DNA of 64,000 nt from Paenibacillus humicus NBRC 102415 (GTDB lineage Bacteria; Bacillota; Bacilli; Paenibacillales; Paenibacillaceae), in contig NZ_BIMD01000028.1 of NCBI RefSeq assembly GCF_004000905.1, positions 1 to 64,000 of the forward strand, written 5' to 3'. A model generated the notes under the pieces. It had not been told where the DNA came from, searched no databases, and saw only the letters and a program-made list of their open reading frames with translations. Both the position numbers and the translations under genes were made by a program. This document shows positions 54,912 to 63,572 of this stretch, one piece after another (position 1 is the first letter of the stretch; each line of letters begins with the position of its first letter).

Positions 54912-54914
54912 CCG

Positions 54915-55000
54915 AACAGTTACAGACTTTATTACTCAGTTATAGTCTTTATTTATCAGTTACAATGTTTTTCAGTTACAAACAATTTTTAACCCATTCA
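54915..55000 (-). repeat. Tn7-like right end with clustered end-binding sites
   Basis: Read on the minus strand from 55000: 8-bp tip TGAATGGG, then site R1 54992-54971 (TTGTTTGTAACTGAA), a short degenerate R2 ending AACTGAT at 54955, R3 54956-54935 (core AATAAAGACTATAACTGA) and R4 54936-54915 (core AATAAAGTCTGTAACTG). R3 and R4 overlap by two bases, with 20-bp spacing, as in the four overlapping sites of the Tn7 right end. The tip is TGA, not TGT. Confidence 0.7.
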
Positions 55001-55005
55001 CGTTT
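55001..55005. other. right copy of target-site duplication / attTn7 position
   Basis: CGTTT, 20-24 bp past the glmS stop codon, identical to 49990-49994. The Tn7 insertion point in E. coli lies about 25 bp past glmS. Confidence 0.55.
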
Positions 55006-55024
55006 TAAACCCGTCTCGCCTTCC

Positions 55025-56860
55025 TTACTCCACCGTCACGCTCTTCGCCAAGTTCCTTGGCTTATCCACGTCGTTGCCGAGGGCCAGCGAAGCATGGTAG
55101 CTCAGCAGCTGGAGAGGAACGACCGACAGCGCAGGCGTCAGCAGCGGAAGCGTGCGAGGAATCGAGAACACCTCGTCGACCGACTTCATGACTTCTTCCT
55201 CGTAGCCTGCGTTGGCTATGCCCAGAACATGCGCGCCGCGAGCTTTGACTTCCTTGATGTTGCTCAGCGTCTTCTCATACAGCTCTTCCTGCGTCGCCAG
55301 GGCGATGACCGGAATGCCTTCCTCGATCAGAGCCAGCGTGCCGTGCTTCAGTTCGCCGGCCGGGTAAGCCTCGGAGTGGATGTAGCTGATTTCCTTCAGC
55401 TTCAGAGATCCCTCTTGGGCGACGGCGAAGTCGAGGCCGCGTCCGATGAAGAACAGATTGGCATGTTTCGACACGGATTCGGCGACAGCCTTGAAGATGT
55501 CCGCTTGCTCCAGAATCTGCTCGACTTGCTCCGGCAGCTTCTGCATGGCGGCGATGATCTCCGCCGCTTGTTCCGCCTCGACGGTTCCGCGCTCTTGCCC
55601 TAGGTACAAACCAAGCAGGTAGAAGGCGATCAGCTGGGAGGAGTACGCTTTGGTCGAAGCGACCGCGATCTCAGGTCCCGCCCAGGTCGTGATGACATCA
55701 TCCGCGTCGCGGGCGATGGAGCTGCCGACCACGTTGGTGATCGTAAGCACGCGCGCGCCGTTGCGCTTCGCTTCGCGCAGAGCGGCCAGCGTGTCTGCCG
55801 TCTCGCCGGATTGGCTTACGACGATGACGAGCGTATCAGGAGTGATGATCGGTGAACGGTACCGGTATTCGGAAGCGACATCTGTCTCTACCGGAATGCG
55901 GGCCAGGCTCTCGATGACGGTTTTGCCGACGAGACCGGCATGGTAAGCCGTTCCGCAAGCGACGATATGCACGCGGGAAATGCCGCGGATCTGCTCCGTC
56001 GTCATGCTGATTTCCTTCTTGAGATCGACCGACTTGCCGTCTTCGCTGATGCGGCTCATCATCGTGTCGCGGTAAGCCTTTGGCTGCTCATGGATTTCCT
56101 TGAGCATGAAGTGATCGAATCCGGCTTTTTCCGCGGTGACGAGATCCCAGTCGACATGGAATATTTCCTTGGAAATAATGTCGCCCGAAGTCGTCATCAG
56201 TTCGACACCGGAGCGCGTCAGAACAGCCATTTCGCCATCGTTCAGGATGTACACGTTGCGCGTATACTCCAGAATGGCCGGGATATCGGAGCCGATAAAG
56301 TTCTCATTCTCGCCGATACCGATGACGAGCGGGCTTGCGAAACGCACTGCAACCAGCTTCTCCGGCTCGTATTCGGTCAGAACGCCGAGGGCGTAAGCGC
56401 CTCTCATGCGTTTCACGGCACGCTGCACCGCTGCGACGATATCGCCGTCGTACTCGTCTGCGATCAGATGGGAGATGACCTCGGTGTCGGTTTCCGACAC
56501 GAAGGTATGGCCTTTCGCGCCGAGCTCTTCCTTGAGATCCAGATAGTTTTCGACAATGCCGTTATGCACGACCGAGAACTTCGACGAGTTGTCGGTATGC
56601 GGATGGGAGTTCACATCGGACGGCTTGCCATGCGTAGCCCAGCGCGTATGACCGATGCCGACGGACCCTTGGATCGGCTCGCTGACGAGCTTCTCCTCCA
56701 GGTTGGCCAGGCGTCCCTTGGATTTGCGGATTTCCAGCCCGTTGTCCGTGAATACGGCGATGCCTGCGGAGTCATACCCGCGGTATTCCAATTTCTTGAG
56801 TCCTTCGATCAGAACTTCCTTCGAGTCACGATTGCCGATATAACCTACGATTCCACACAT
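55025..56860 (-). CDS. glmS: glutamine-fructose-6-phosphate aminotransferase (isomerizing)
   Basis: 611 aa, normal length. Makes glucosamine-6-phosphate from fructose-6-phosphate and glutamine, the first step to UDP-GlcNAc for peptidoglycan. N-terminal glutaminase domain starts with the nucleophile C2 (MCGIVGYIG), with GHTRWATHG near residue 74; two SIS sugar-isomerase domains follow (ACGTAYHAGLVGK, VSQSGETADTLAAL, GRGLDFAVAQEGSLKLKEIS); the C-terminus is the conserved NLAKSVTVE. GGAGG 11 nt upstream of ATG. The end of this gene is the site recognised by TnsD in Tn7 relatives, and a Tn7-like element lies directly downstream. Controlled by the ribozyme at 57190-57519. Confidence 0.97.
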   Translation of the reverse strand: MCGIVGYIGNRDSKEVLIEGLKKLEYRGYDSAGIAVFTDNGLEIRKSKGRLANLEEKLVSEPIQGSVGIGHTRWATHGKPSDVNSHPHTDNSSKFSVVHNGIVENYLDLKEELGAKGHTFVSETDTEVISHLIADEYDGDIVAAVQRAVKRMRGAYALGVLTEYEPEKLVAVRFASPLVIGIGENENFIGSDIPAILEYTRNVYILNDGEMAVLTRSGVELMTTSGDIISKEIFHVDWDLVTAEKAGFDHFMLKEIHEQPKAYRDTMMSRISEDGKSVDLKKEISMTTEQIRGISRVHIVACGTAYHAGLVGKTVIESLARIPVETDVASEYRYRSPIITPDTLVIVVSQSGETADTLAALREAKRNGARVLTITNVVGSSIARDADDVITTWAGPEIAVASTKAYSSQLIAFYLLGLYLGQERGTVEAEQAAEIIAAMQKLPEQVEQILEQADIFKAVAESVSKHANLFFIGRGLDFAVAQEGSLKLKEISYIHSEAYPAGELKHGTLALIEEGIPVIALATQEELYEKTLSNIKEVKARGAHVLGIANAGYEEEVMKSVDEVFSIPRTLPLLTPALSVVPLQLLSYHASLALGNDVDKPRNLAKSVTVE

Positions 56861-57189
56861 AGTGAAATAAACCTCCGTATGCGGCGCCGGCCGCCCGGTT
56901 GGATGCCATTAGACGCAGGCTTCCCCTGCGCCGATTCCGTTTTGTCGAATCAGTGGTGGCGCGGCAGTCCATGGGACGCCGATGACCTTAAGCAGCAGAA
57001 AACAGAACCCTGGATGTCGCCATCCTTGGCCTAGTATCCGCAGCAGCCCGATCCCTCATGCGCTCGGCGCATGTTCATACGGGCATCGCAAACCTTCAGG
57101 GCGGCAGACCCGTCCTGTAGTAGTATGTTGCTTCTAAAAGAATCTATAAGGTCCAAAAGCAAACCGGCTGCGATGCCGGCCATGCCCTC
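56861..57189 (-). other. glmS leader between ribozyme and start codon
   Basis: 330 nt of transcribed leader with several small GC-rich hairpins (for example GGCGGCCGGCGCCGC close to the start codon). A CCGGC/GCCGG hairpin followed by TTTGCTTTT at its upstream edge could be a weak terminator. No gene seen. Confidence 0.35.
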
Positions 57190-57519
57190 TACGTTTCATT
57201 CCTGCATGGTGCCGTTCGTTTGTAAGACCGGTTGCCCGCGTCCTTTTGCGATAACGGCTGTCGATGTCATGCCCACCGGAAGGTCCCCGCCGAATGTTTC
57301 GAACACCTTCACCTCGTCAGCTTGCTCTGGGGATGCCTCAGGAATCCAAAGGCCGCCGCTCCTCGCGAAGCTGCCCGGTCCCGCCGCTCCCGCCTGGATC
57401 TTCTATCCGGCGTCGTTGACCATGGACCGTACCCGTATGACACGGGCTATCCTTTGCTCCCGCTCCGTGGCCGGGAGTCCTGCCGAAAATCGGCATCCTT
57501 TGTTGCAAGCTCTGGCGCT
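57190..57519 (-). ncRNA. glmS ribozyme (glucosamine-6-phosphate-activated), with a long P1 arm
   Basis: On the minus strand the cleavage site A-GCGCC lies at 57519/57518. Next come the P1 5' strand (AGCTTGC, 57511-57505), 179 nt of extra sequence, the P1 3' strand GCAAGCT (57325-57319), then the conserved core GACGAGG (next to P1), GTGTTCGAAACATTCGGCGG and GACCTTCCGG, followed by P3/P4-like helices (ACAGCCGTTATCGC, GGGCAACCGG). The order and core match the Bacillales glmS ribozyme, which self-cleaves when glucosamine-6-phosphate is plentiful and so lowers glmS mRNA. The 3' boundary is approximate. Confidence 0.85.
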
Positions 57520-57644
57520 TATATTGCCTGATCCAACCTCGATCCTCGCTTTCCTTCCGGAATCAAAACCAATACCCTATATCATATTCAATGCGGGCTT
57601 GAATTGCAACTGAGCGTCCGCAGTGCTTAGCCAGCTGGAAGACA

Positions 57645-57669
57645 TTAACCCGGGAAGCGCCCGGGTTAA
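57645..57669 (-). terminator. stem-loop after glmM
   Basis: Perfect TTAACCCGGG / CCCGGGTTAA stem with a 5-nt loop, 35 bp past the glmM stop. No T-run follows, so termination is uncertain. Confidence 0.4.
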
Positions 57670-57703
57670 CCGTCATCTGCTTTTTTTGAAAAAGGGGACG
57701 TTC

Positions 57704-59044
57704 TTAGCCGAGCTCGGCTTTTACAACGGCAACGATCTGGTCGACGTAAGCCGCTACTTGATCCTTGTCCGGGCCTTCCGCCATGACGCGGATCAAAGAC
57801 TCCGTTCCCGAAGGACGTACGAGCACGCGTCCGTTGTCGCCCATCTCGCCCTCCACCTGCGCTACGGCAGCCAGAATCGACTGATTGTCGTTGTAGAGCG
57901 ATTTGTCGGCCACCCGCACGTTGATGAGCACCTGCGGGTATTTGCGCATCAGGCTGCGCAGCCCGCTCAGCTTGCCGCCCGACTTCACGAGCGTATCTGT
58001 CAGCTGCAGAGCGGTCAGGATGCCGTCTCCGGTCGTATTGTGATCGAGGAAAATGACATGGCCGGACTGCTCGCCGCCCAGGTTGAAGCCGCCGCGGCGC
58101 ATCTCTTCCATGACGTAGCGATCGCCTACAGCTGTCTTGGCTGTGCTCAGACCGAGGGATTCCGCCGCCTTGAAGAAGCCGATGTTGCTCATGACCGTCG
58201 TCACGACCGTGTCGTTCATGAGCTTGCCTTCGCGCTTCATGGCATCCCCCAGTATGCAGAGGATGAAGTCGCCGTCGACTTCATCGCCGTTATTGTCGAT
58301 GGCGATCAAACGATCGGCGTCGCCGTCGAAGCTTAGACCGAGATCCGCTCCATGACGCAGCACTTCATCGCGCAGGTATTCCGGATGGGTCGAGCCGACG
58401 CCTTCATTGATGTTGCGGCCGTCCGGCTCCGCTCCGACCGTGATGACCTCCGCCCCCAGCTCGCGGAACACCGCCGGGGCGAGCTCGTAAGCCGCTCCGT
58501 TGGCGCAGTCGAGGACAATTTTAAGCCCCTCGAAGCGGGAAGAAACGGTCGTCTTGAGGAAATCGATATATAGACGCTTCGCATTCCCTTCATAACTCGC
58601 CGTGCCGATGTCTCCGCCCGTAGGACGCGGCAGCTCGTCGATCTCGGCGTCCATCAGGCGCTCGATCTCGTTCTCGGTCTCATCCGACAGCTTGAAGCCG
58701 TCGCCGCCGAAAAACTTGATGCCGTTGTCCTGCACCGGGTTATGCGAAGCCGAGATCATGACGCCGGCATCGGCCTTCAGCATCCGCGTCAAATAAGCGA
58801 CAGCCGGAGTCGATACGACGCCGAGGCGTACGACGCTTGCGCCGATTGAAAGAAGGCCGGCGATGAGCGCCGACTCCAGCATCGGGCCGGAGATCCGGGT
58901 GTCGAGGCCGATGACCACGGTCGGCTTGTGTGCTCCAGCTGTCAGTACATAACCGCCGCAGCGGCCGATTTTATATGCAAGCTCCGGCGTGAGTTCGCTG
59001 TTCGCTACCCCGCGAACGCCGTCGGTTCCGAAATATTTGCCCAT
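57704..59044 (-). CDS. glmM: phosphoglucosamine mutase
   Basis: 446 aa from ATG 59044 ([20 protein letters not shown]); longer in-frame starts add an unrelated leader. Converts glucosamine-6-phosphate to glucosamine-1-phosphate. Active-site S100 in [18 protein letters not shown], metal loop SFDGDADR, sugar-binding GEQSGH and the C-terminal phosphate loop [12 protein letters not shown]. In B. subtilis glmM is co-transcribed with cdaA-cdaR upstream and glmS downstream; here an 814-bp repeat-rich gap parts it from cdaR. Confidence 0.96.
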   Translation of the reverse strand: MGKYFGTDGVRGVANSELTPELAYKIGRCGGYVLTAGAHKPTVVIGLDTRISGPMLESALIAGLLSIGASVVRLGVVSTPAVAYLTRMLKADAGVMISASHNPVQDNGIKFFGGDGFKLSDETENEIERLMDAEIDELPRPTGGDIGTASYEGNAKRLYIDFLKTTVSSRFEGLKIVLDCANGAAYELAPAVFRELGAEVITVGAEPDGRNINEGVGSTHPEYLRDEVLRHGADLGLSFDGDADRLIAIDNNGDEVDGDFILCILGDAMKREGKLMNDTVVTTVMSNIGFFKAAESLGLSTAKTAVGDRYVMEEMRRGGFNLGGEQSGHVIFLDHNTTGDGILTALQLTDTLVKSGGKLSGLRSLMRKYPQVLINVRVADKSLYNDNQSILAAVAQVEGEMGDNGRVLVRPSGTESLIRVMAEGPDKDQVAAYVDQIVAVVKAELG

Positions 59045-59858
59045 AGTGAGTGAAAAGCCCCTTTTCTGTAAGCTCCCTTTTAGCAAGCTTTTATGATAGA
59101 AATGATCAAGGATAAGAATGGTATTCATTATAAAGGGTTTAGCCCATTAAAACTATCGCAACCTTATGCCATGGAAAATGGCCCCGGAATTCATCATACG
59201 CAGACCGAGCCCAGTTGGGTTCCAAATTGCATGACAAGATAAAACTGGAATTCCAAAATGATTTGATAAAGGCTGCTTCCCCGCTCCGATAGTGCTGTGT
59301 CAGCATAGTGAAAGCAAGCGGGTATGTAAGCTATTGCCTTACGTTATTTGCTTTACTTATTTGACGTTTGCATTACGTTATTTGCTTTACAATATTTCAT
59401 TACGGTATTTGCTATGCTTAACGGTTATTGCTTACGTTATTGCTTTACGGTTTTTGCTTTACGGTTTTTGCTTTACGGTTGCTTTACGGTTTTTGCTTTA
59501 CGTTATTGCTTTACGTTATTGCTTTACGTTATTCGCTTTACGTATTTGACGTTTGCATTACGTTATTTGCTTTACGTTATTGGCCTTGCTGTGTACATTA
59601 TTGCTGGCGTTGTTGCTATTGGCTTGTTGTACATTATTCCTGGCGTTGTTGCTTAAGTTATTGCAAGTTATTCCTGTTCGCCAGTCAGCTGCTATACATT
59701 AACTACGGTATATTAGTTGCTTGCTATGCGGGCCGTTTCTTTACGTTCGTTTCTGTAGGTGAATTTCTGCGTCGCCATACAGTTGAGATCCGGATATTTG
59801 TTTCTTGCGTTGGCCGTTTCGTCCATGCATCCTCCCGCTTATCCAGAAAGAAACATTT
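59045..59858. other. 814-bp gap between cdaR and glmM
   Basis: Holds the low-complexity repeat tract at 59326-59660 and ordinary AT-rich sequence on both sides. Open frames in it only reflect the repeats. The ribosome binding site for glmM (AAGGGGC) is at its left edge. A glmM promoter is likely here but not identifiable. Confidence 0.5.
59326..59660 (+). repeat. degenerate tandem repeat tract (TTACG/TTTGCT units)
   Basis: About 14 copies of a 12-16 bp unit such as GCTTTACGTTATT or GCTTTACGGTTTTT, including runs of three nearly exact copies around 59460-59550. A longer block containing TATTTGACGTTTGCATTACG occurs twice (about 59360 and 59549). A second family, TGTACATTATTCCTGGCGTT, follows in two copies (59592 and 59628) with one mismatch. 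Confidence 0.85.
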
Positions 59859-61229
59859 TCACGGAGCATTGTTCCCTCCATCAGAGGCATTGCCCTCCCC
59901 GGCAGCACCGTCTCCTGCCGGCTCATTCCCTGCGCCGCCATCATTGCCGGGCGAAGGGCTGGGCGAAGGAGACGGACTGCTCTCGGGCAAGCCCGAGGCA
60001 GGCTCGCTGGCAACGAGCTTGACGGTCACGAGCGGCGGCTCGCCGACAGCTTGGACACCGTTTGGCAGCGTCAAAGCGAGCCGCACCTCATGAGCGCCCT
60101 CTGCGAGATTCGCCAGGCTGGCGACAGCGCGGATATCCGCAGCGGTCAGCCGGCCCAGCTCCTCCGGAGTGCCGCTTACCTGGATGTCTACGGTTCCGTC
60201 CCGGGGCGCCTCCAGCGCTGCATCCAGTCCCCTCGGCGTATTCTCGAAGGTGACGGGGACCTGGAGCGTCTTCGTCCCCGAAGAAGACAATGTCACGGTT
60301 ACGGTGACTTTGGACGGCTCGACCGCCTTCAGTCCTTCGGGAGGCAGCAGCTCCAGCTCGACATCGCCCGAGCTGCGGATCTGGCTGAGATCCACGTCAG
60401 CAGCCAGCTGGTTGACTTCGTCGAGAAGCCCTCTCGGCCCGTACAGCCTGACGGTGCTCGACTTGGACTGGATTCCGCCCAGCGTCAAGCCGCCGGGCAG
60501 GCTGCCCTTATAACCGATCTGCAGAGGGACTTCCTTGCTTGGCATCGTCAGCGGCACCTCTACATCCAGAGTGCTGGGGTTCAGCGCCGCTCCTTTGATT
60601 TCGTTGCCCGATTTGTCGAACACGGAGATTTTGGCTTTCTTCTCATGCACGGGCGCATCTTCTCCATCTACATTGACGAAAACCTTGACGGAGCCGACGC
60701 GGGCAAGATCCTGAGCCGGCAGCGTGACCTCCACCGTGCTTCCCGGCTTGATGACAGGCGTTCCCAGCTCATACCCTTCCACCGGCTTGCCTTGGGTAAC
60801 GACGCCCGCCTCGAACGTTCCTTTTTCCAGGCGGTCGATGACGACCTGAACCTGGCTCGGCGACAGCGTCACGAGCTCGATTCCCCTGGGCAGCTTGCCT
60901 ACCGTCAGCGGAATGGTATAGGTTCCCGGGCCCTTGCCTTCCAGATTGACGCTGATGGAGTAATCGTCGTTCGTCGTAAAGGCAAGCGCGGACCGGCTGC
61001 CCTTGACCATCATCTTGGCCACGCTCGGCTCCAGCAGCTTGAGCGAATAAGCCGACTCGTCCAGACCGGTCGTCTGGATTTTCACGACATCGACGCTTTG
61101 GGTCTCGGTCGTGGAGGCGACGGTGTTGGGCGTGGACTCCGGATCGAAATGCACCACGGCCCAAAGCAGGATGCCGATGACGACCGACAGGATCTTGATG
61201 GCCGTTGGATGGCTGAGCCATTTATCCAT
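59859..61229 (-). CDS. cdaR: CdaR (YbbR-domain) regulator of the diadenylate cyclase
   Basis: 456 aa from ATG 61229, 8 nt after AAGAAGG and overlapping the end of cdaA by 8 bp. One N-terminal membrane helix (AIKILSVVIGILLWAVV), then four extracytoplasmic YbbR repeats (for example PVIKPGSTVEVTLPAQDLA, GPRGLLDEVNQLAADVDLSQ), and a Ser/Pro then Gly/Asn-rich tail (SPSPSPSPSP) ending GGNNAP. CdaR binds CdaA in the membrane and tunes c-di-AMP synthesis. Conserved cdaA-cdaR order. Confidence 0.93.
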   Translation of the reverse strand: MDKWLSHPTAIKILSVVIGILLWAVVHFDPESTPNTVASTTETQSVDVVKIQTTGLDESAYSLKLLEPSVAKMMVKGSRSALAFTTNDDYSISVNLEGKGPGTYTIPLTVGKLPRGIELVTLSPSQVQVVIDRLEKGTFEAGVVTQGKPVEGYELGTPVIKPGSTVEVTLPAQDLARVGSVKVFVNVDGEDAPVHEKKAKISVFDKSGNEIKGAALNPSTLDVEVPLTMPSKEVPLQIGYKGSLPGGLTLGGIQSKSSTVRLYGPRGLLDEVNQLAADVDLSQIRSSGDVELELLPPEGLKAVEPSKVTVTVTLSSSGTKTLQVPVTFENTPRGLDAALEAPRDGTVDIQVSGTPEELGRLTAADIRAVASLANLAEGAHEVRLALTLPNGVQAVGEPPLVTVKLVASEPASGLPESSPSPSPSPSPGNDGGAGNEPAGDGAAGEGNASDGGNNAP

Positions 61230-62064
61230 TGGCATCGCCTTCTTTCTTTTTGCGCAGGCTGAATCTGGATCTCTGCTTCGCTTTCACGGAGCTTTGCAGC
61301 GTCAGCTCCTCGAACAGCTTGGAGATGAGAGACTCCTCCTTGATGTCCCGCACGATGATGCCGCCAACGGCAAGAGTAACCTGTCCCGTCTCTTCGGAGA
61401 CGACGACGGATACCGCATCGGTCACTTCGCTGACTCCGATCGCGGCGCGGTGGCGGGTTCCGAGCTCCTTGCTGATGAAGGGGTTCTCGGAGAGAGGCAA
61501 ATAACAGGCGGCCGCCGTGATTTGCGGTCCCCGGATGATGACCGCTCCGTCGTGGAGCGGCGTGTTCGGAGTGAAAATATTGATGAGCAGCTCCGAGCTG
61601 ATGCGCGATTCCATCTTGATGCCGGATTCGATCAGCTCCGTAAGGCCGGTCATGCGCTCGAATACGATGAGCGCTCCGATCCGGCGCTTGGACATGAACT
61701 GTATCGCCTTGATCAGCTCGGTAATCCGCTCGTTGAGCTGATCCCGATCCGCCGACGAGGTGCGTGCGAACAGCTTGCCCCGGCCGAGCTGCTCCAGCGC
61801 CCGGCGCAGCTCCGGCTGGAAGATGACGAGCACCGTCACGACTCCGAAGGTGAACATTTGGTTCATGAGCCACTTCAAGGTGTACAGATCCAGCCAGGTG
61901 CTGATGGCCCAAGTCGCCACAAGCATGAAGATCCCTTTGATCAGCTGCACGGCCCGGGTGCCACGTACCAGCAGAATTAGCTTGTATATGATATAACTGA
62001 CGATGCCGATGTCGATCACGTTGCGGATCCAGCTCTGCCAAGTCATTTCCGTGAAAAATCTCAT
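61222..62064 (-). CDS. cdaA: diadenylate cyclase CdaA
   Basis: 280 aa. Three membrane helices in the first 85 residues, then a DAC (DisA_N) domain with the two signature motifs DGAVIIRG (172-179) and TRHRAAIGVSE (203-213). Makes c-di-AMP from two ATP at the inner membrane face; c-di-AMP controls potassium and osmolyte balance and wall integrity. GGGCGGGGG about 8 nt before ATG. Heads the cdaA-cdaR pair; preceded by the rsiW terminator, so it has its own promoter in 62065-62185. Confidence 0.96.
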   Translation of the reverse strand: MRFFTEMTWQSWIRNVIDIGIVSYIIYKLILLVRGTRAVQLIKGIFMLVATWAISTWLDLYTLKWLMNQMFTFGVVTVLVIFQPELRRALEQLGRGKLFARTSSADRDQLNERITELIKAIQFMSKRRIGALIVFERMTGLTELIESGIKMESRISSELLINIFTPNTPLHDGAVIIRGPQITAAACYLPLSENPFISKELGTRHRAAIGVSEVTDAVSVVVSEETGQVTLAVGGIIVRDIKEESLISKLFEELTLQSSVKAKQRSRFSLRKKKEGDANG

Positions 62065-62184
62065 GTTTGATACCCCCGCCCGCTGCCTGCCGGATGTCTT
62101 TTTTTCTGTTGTCCGCAGGCTGACCCTGAGTGTTGTGCTAACCCTATTCTTTTCTAGTTAGCTTACCACAAATCCTTGTCAAGC

Positions 62185-62212
62185 AAAAAAAAAGCTCCCT
62201 TGCGCAGGGAGC
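62185..62212 (-). terminator. terminator after rsiW
   Basis: On the minus strand GCTCCCT / AGGGAGC with a GCGCA loop and a T9 run. Confidence 0.95.
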
Positions 62213-62226
62213 GTGGCCTGTAGCCT

Positions 62227-62853
62227 TCACGGAGTGCTTCCGAAAGTCTGGGTCACCTTGTACCAAAGCCGGTCCAGCAGCTGGTCGATCTTGCGTGTCT
62301 GACCGGCGATGTGAGCCGTGGAGGCCGTCAGCAGAGAGCCGTCCACAACCGTGACGCTGCCCTGCACGTCTCCCCGCACGTCGGCGATGCCGTTCTCGAC
62401 CGTCAGGCTGCCCTTCAGATGGGCGCCTTCGGGAACGATGACCGTATGACCGTCGATGACGACCTGTCTCAGATCGTCGCCGCGCACGATAAGCTCGGAA
62501 CCGTTGTTGACGGCAGGCGTGAAGCTGGCCAGCATGACCAGCACGAAGACAGCCGCTGCCGTCAAGGCAGGATGTCTGCGAATCCATCCCGTCCAATCTC
62601 TATGACGAGCCGGAGGGGGAATTTGTTTTAGAATTCTTTCGGTCAGCGCCGCCGAAGCCGCAGGCGCAAGCATCGGCTCCCTCGGTTCCGTCATGGCGGA
62701 GGATAGCAGCGCCTCGGTCTTCTCGAGCTGCTCGAAGCGTGCCCGGCATCCCGGACAGGAAAGCAGATGCTCCTTCAGAACGACGGCGTCCTCGCGGGGC
62801 AGCTCGCCGTCTATATAGTCATGCATCCAAACGATGGCGACATTGCATTTCAT
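62227..62853 (-). CDS. rsiW: anti-sigma-W factor RsiW-like
   Basis: 208 aa. N-terminal zinc anti-sigma domain with H29-x3-C33-x2-C36 (KEHLLSCPGCRARFEQL), one membrane helix at about 95-113 (LTAAAVFVLVMLASF) and an extracellular tail of about 95 residues, rich in beta strands. Holds SigW at the membrane until two-step proteolysis under envelope stress. AAAGGA 9 nt upstream of ATG. Lies 143 bp downstream of sigW. The outer part is longer and differs from B. subtilis RsiW, so symbol is by domain and position. Confidence 0.88.
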   Translation of the reverse strand: MKCNVAIVWMHDYIDGELPREDAVVLKEHLLSCPGCRARFEQLEKTEALLSSAMTEPREPMLAPAASAALTERILKQIPPPARHRDWTGWIRRHPALTAAAVFVLVMLASFTPAVNNGSELIVRGDDLRQVVIDGHTVIVPEGAHLKGSLTVENGIADVRGDVQGSVTVVDGSLLTASTAHIAGQTRKIDQLLDRLWYKVTQTFGSTP

Positions 62854-62996
62854 GGCAGCCAGTCCTTTCTTCAGGGAACGGGTCGTTTCCCGATGACTTT
62901 TGAAAAACGCGCTGATCGGCGCTCTACTTCATAGCTTACGTTGCGAGATCGGGTTGTGTTTCGTTTTTTTGAGCCTGTTATGTGAAGCCCTGCGGC

Positions 62997-63572
62997 TTAT
63001 AATTTGTGCTCAAGCTTCTTGCGGAGGAATTCCCTTCCCCTATGGACGCGCGTCTTGATCGTCGTGACCGGCATATCGAGCACATCGCTGATCTCCTGCA
63101 GCGACAAGTCCTCCAAGTAACGCAGCACCATGACGGATTTGTACTTTGGAGGCAGCGTCTCGATCGCGGTGCGGATGATCCGCTGGGTCTCCGACAGCAG
63201 CACCTCGTCCTCCGGAGATGCATCCTCGCTGGCGAACATGGAATAACCGTCCAGCCCGTCATGCTCCGGCACCTCCGCATCCAGCGAGAAGCCCGGCTTG
63301 CGGCGGCGCAGCCGGTCGATGGCCAGATTGGTCGTAATCCGGTAGATCCAGGTCGAGAACTTCATCGACTCGTCATACCGCTCCATATTGCGGAACACCC
63401 TCAGGAACGTCTCCTGAACGGCATCCTCCGCTTCCTGGCGGTTGTACAGCATCCGGTAAGCCAAATGGTATAACTTGTCCTGATACATGCCAACCAAATC
63501 CGCAAACGCCCGCTGGTCTCCCTTGAGCGCGAGGCGGATGAGGTTGGCTTCGATGGATTTCACTGCATTCAT
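62997..63572 (-). CDS. sigW: ECF RNA polymerase sigma factor SigW
   Basis: 191 aa. Sigma region 2 (DLVGMYQDKLYHLAYRML, AEDAVQETFLRVF, FSTWIYRITTNLAIDRLRR) and region 4 (LPPKYKSVMVLRYLEDLSL, ISDVLDMPVTTIKTRVHRGR). The DAEVPEHDGL linker and overall length match SigW of Bacillales. The ATG at 63572 overlaps the stop of the EamA gene (ATGA) and lies too close to GGAGG for normal initiation, so translation may be coupled; a GTG at 63563 has better spacing and would give 188 aa. Controls envelope-stress genes; rsiW follows. Confidence 0.93.
   Translation of the reverse strand: MNAVKSIEANLIRLALKGDQRAFADLVGMYQDKLYHLAYRMLYNRQEAEDAVQETFLRVFRNMERYDESMKFSTWIYRITTNLAIDRLRRRKPGFSLDAEVPEHDGLDGYSMFASEDASPEDEVLLSETQRIIRTAIETLPPKYKSVMVLRYLEDLSLQEISDVLDMPVTTIKTRVHRGREFLRKKLEHKL

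Larger units (their letters stand above)
49995..55000. mobile_element. Tn7-like element at attTn7 carrying a methylase/Vsr/GHKL module, no transposase genes
   Basis: Bounded by a left end (49995-50147) and an inverted right end (54915-55000) with Tn7-type sites, flanked by CGTTT on both sides, and inserted 24 bp after the glmS stop codon. The interior is AT-rich compared with the chromosome and holds four intact cargo genes and one decayed gene; nothing resembling TnsA, TnsB, TnsC or TnsD is present, so it would need transposition proteins from elsewhere or is an internally deleted element. The last three bases at the right tip read TCA instead of the usual ACA, which may mean decay; a TGT at 54964 is an alternative tip but has no matching duplication. 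Confidence 0.7.

Noticed and set aside
54957-54964. Transposon right tip at the inner TGTAACTG
   Set aside because: It has the proper TGT, but its flanking five bases (ATGTT) do not match the left flank and it is not at the canonical distance from glmS; kept as an alternative only.
59326-59660. Possible CRISPR array
   Set aside because: Repeats are 12-16 bp, degenerate and head-to-tail without unique spacers of constant length, and no cas genes are in the window.
59292-60093. Open frames of 85-221 codons rich in Leu, Tyr, Phe and Val across the repeat tract
   Set aside because: The peptides only reflect translation of the repeats in each frame; no ribosome binding site.
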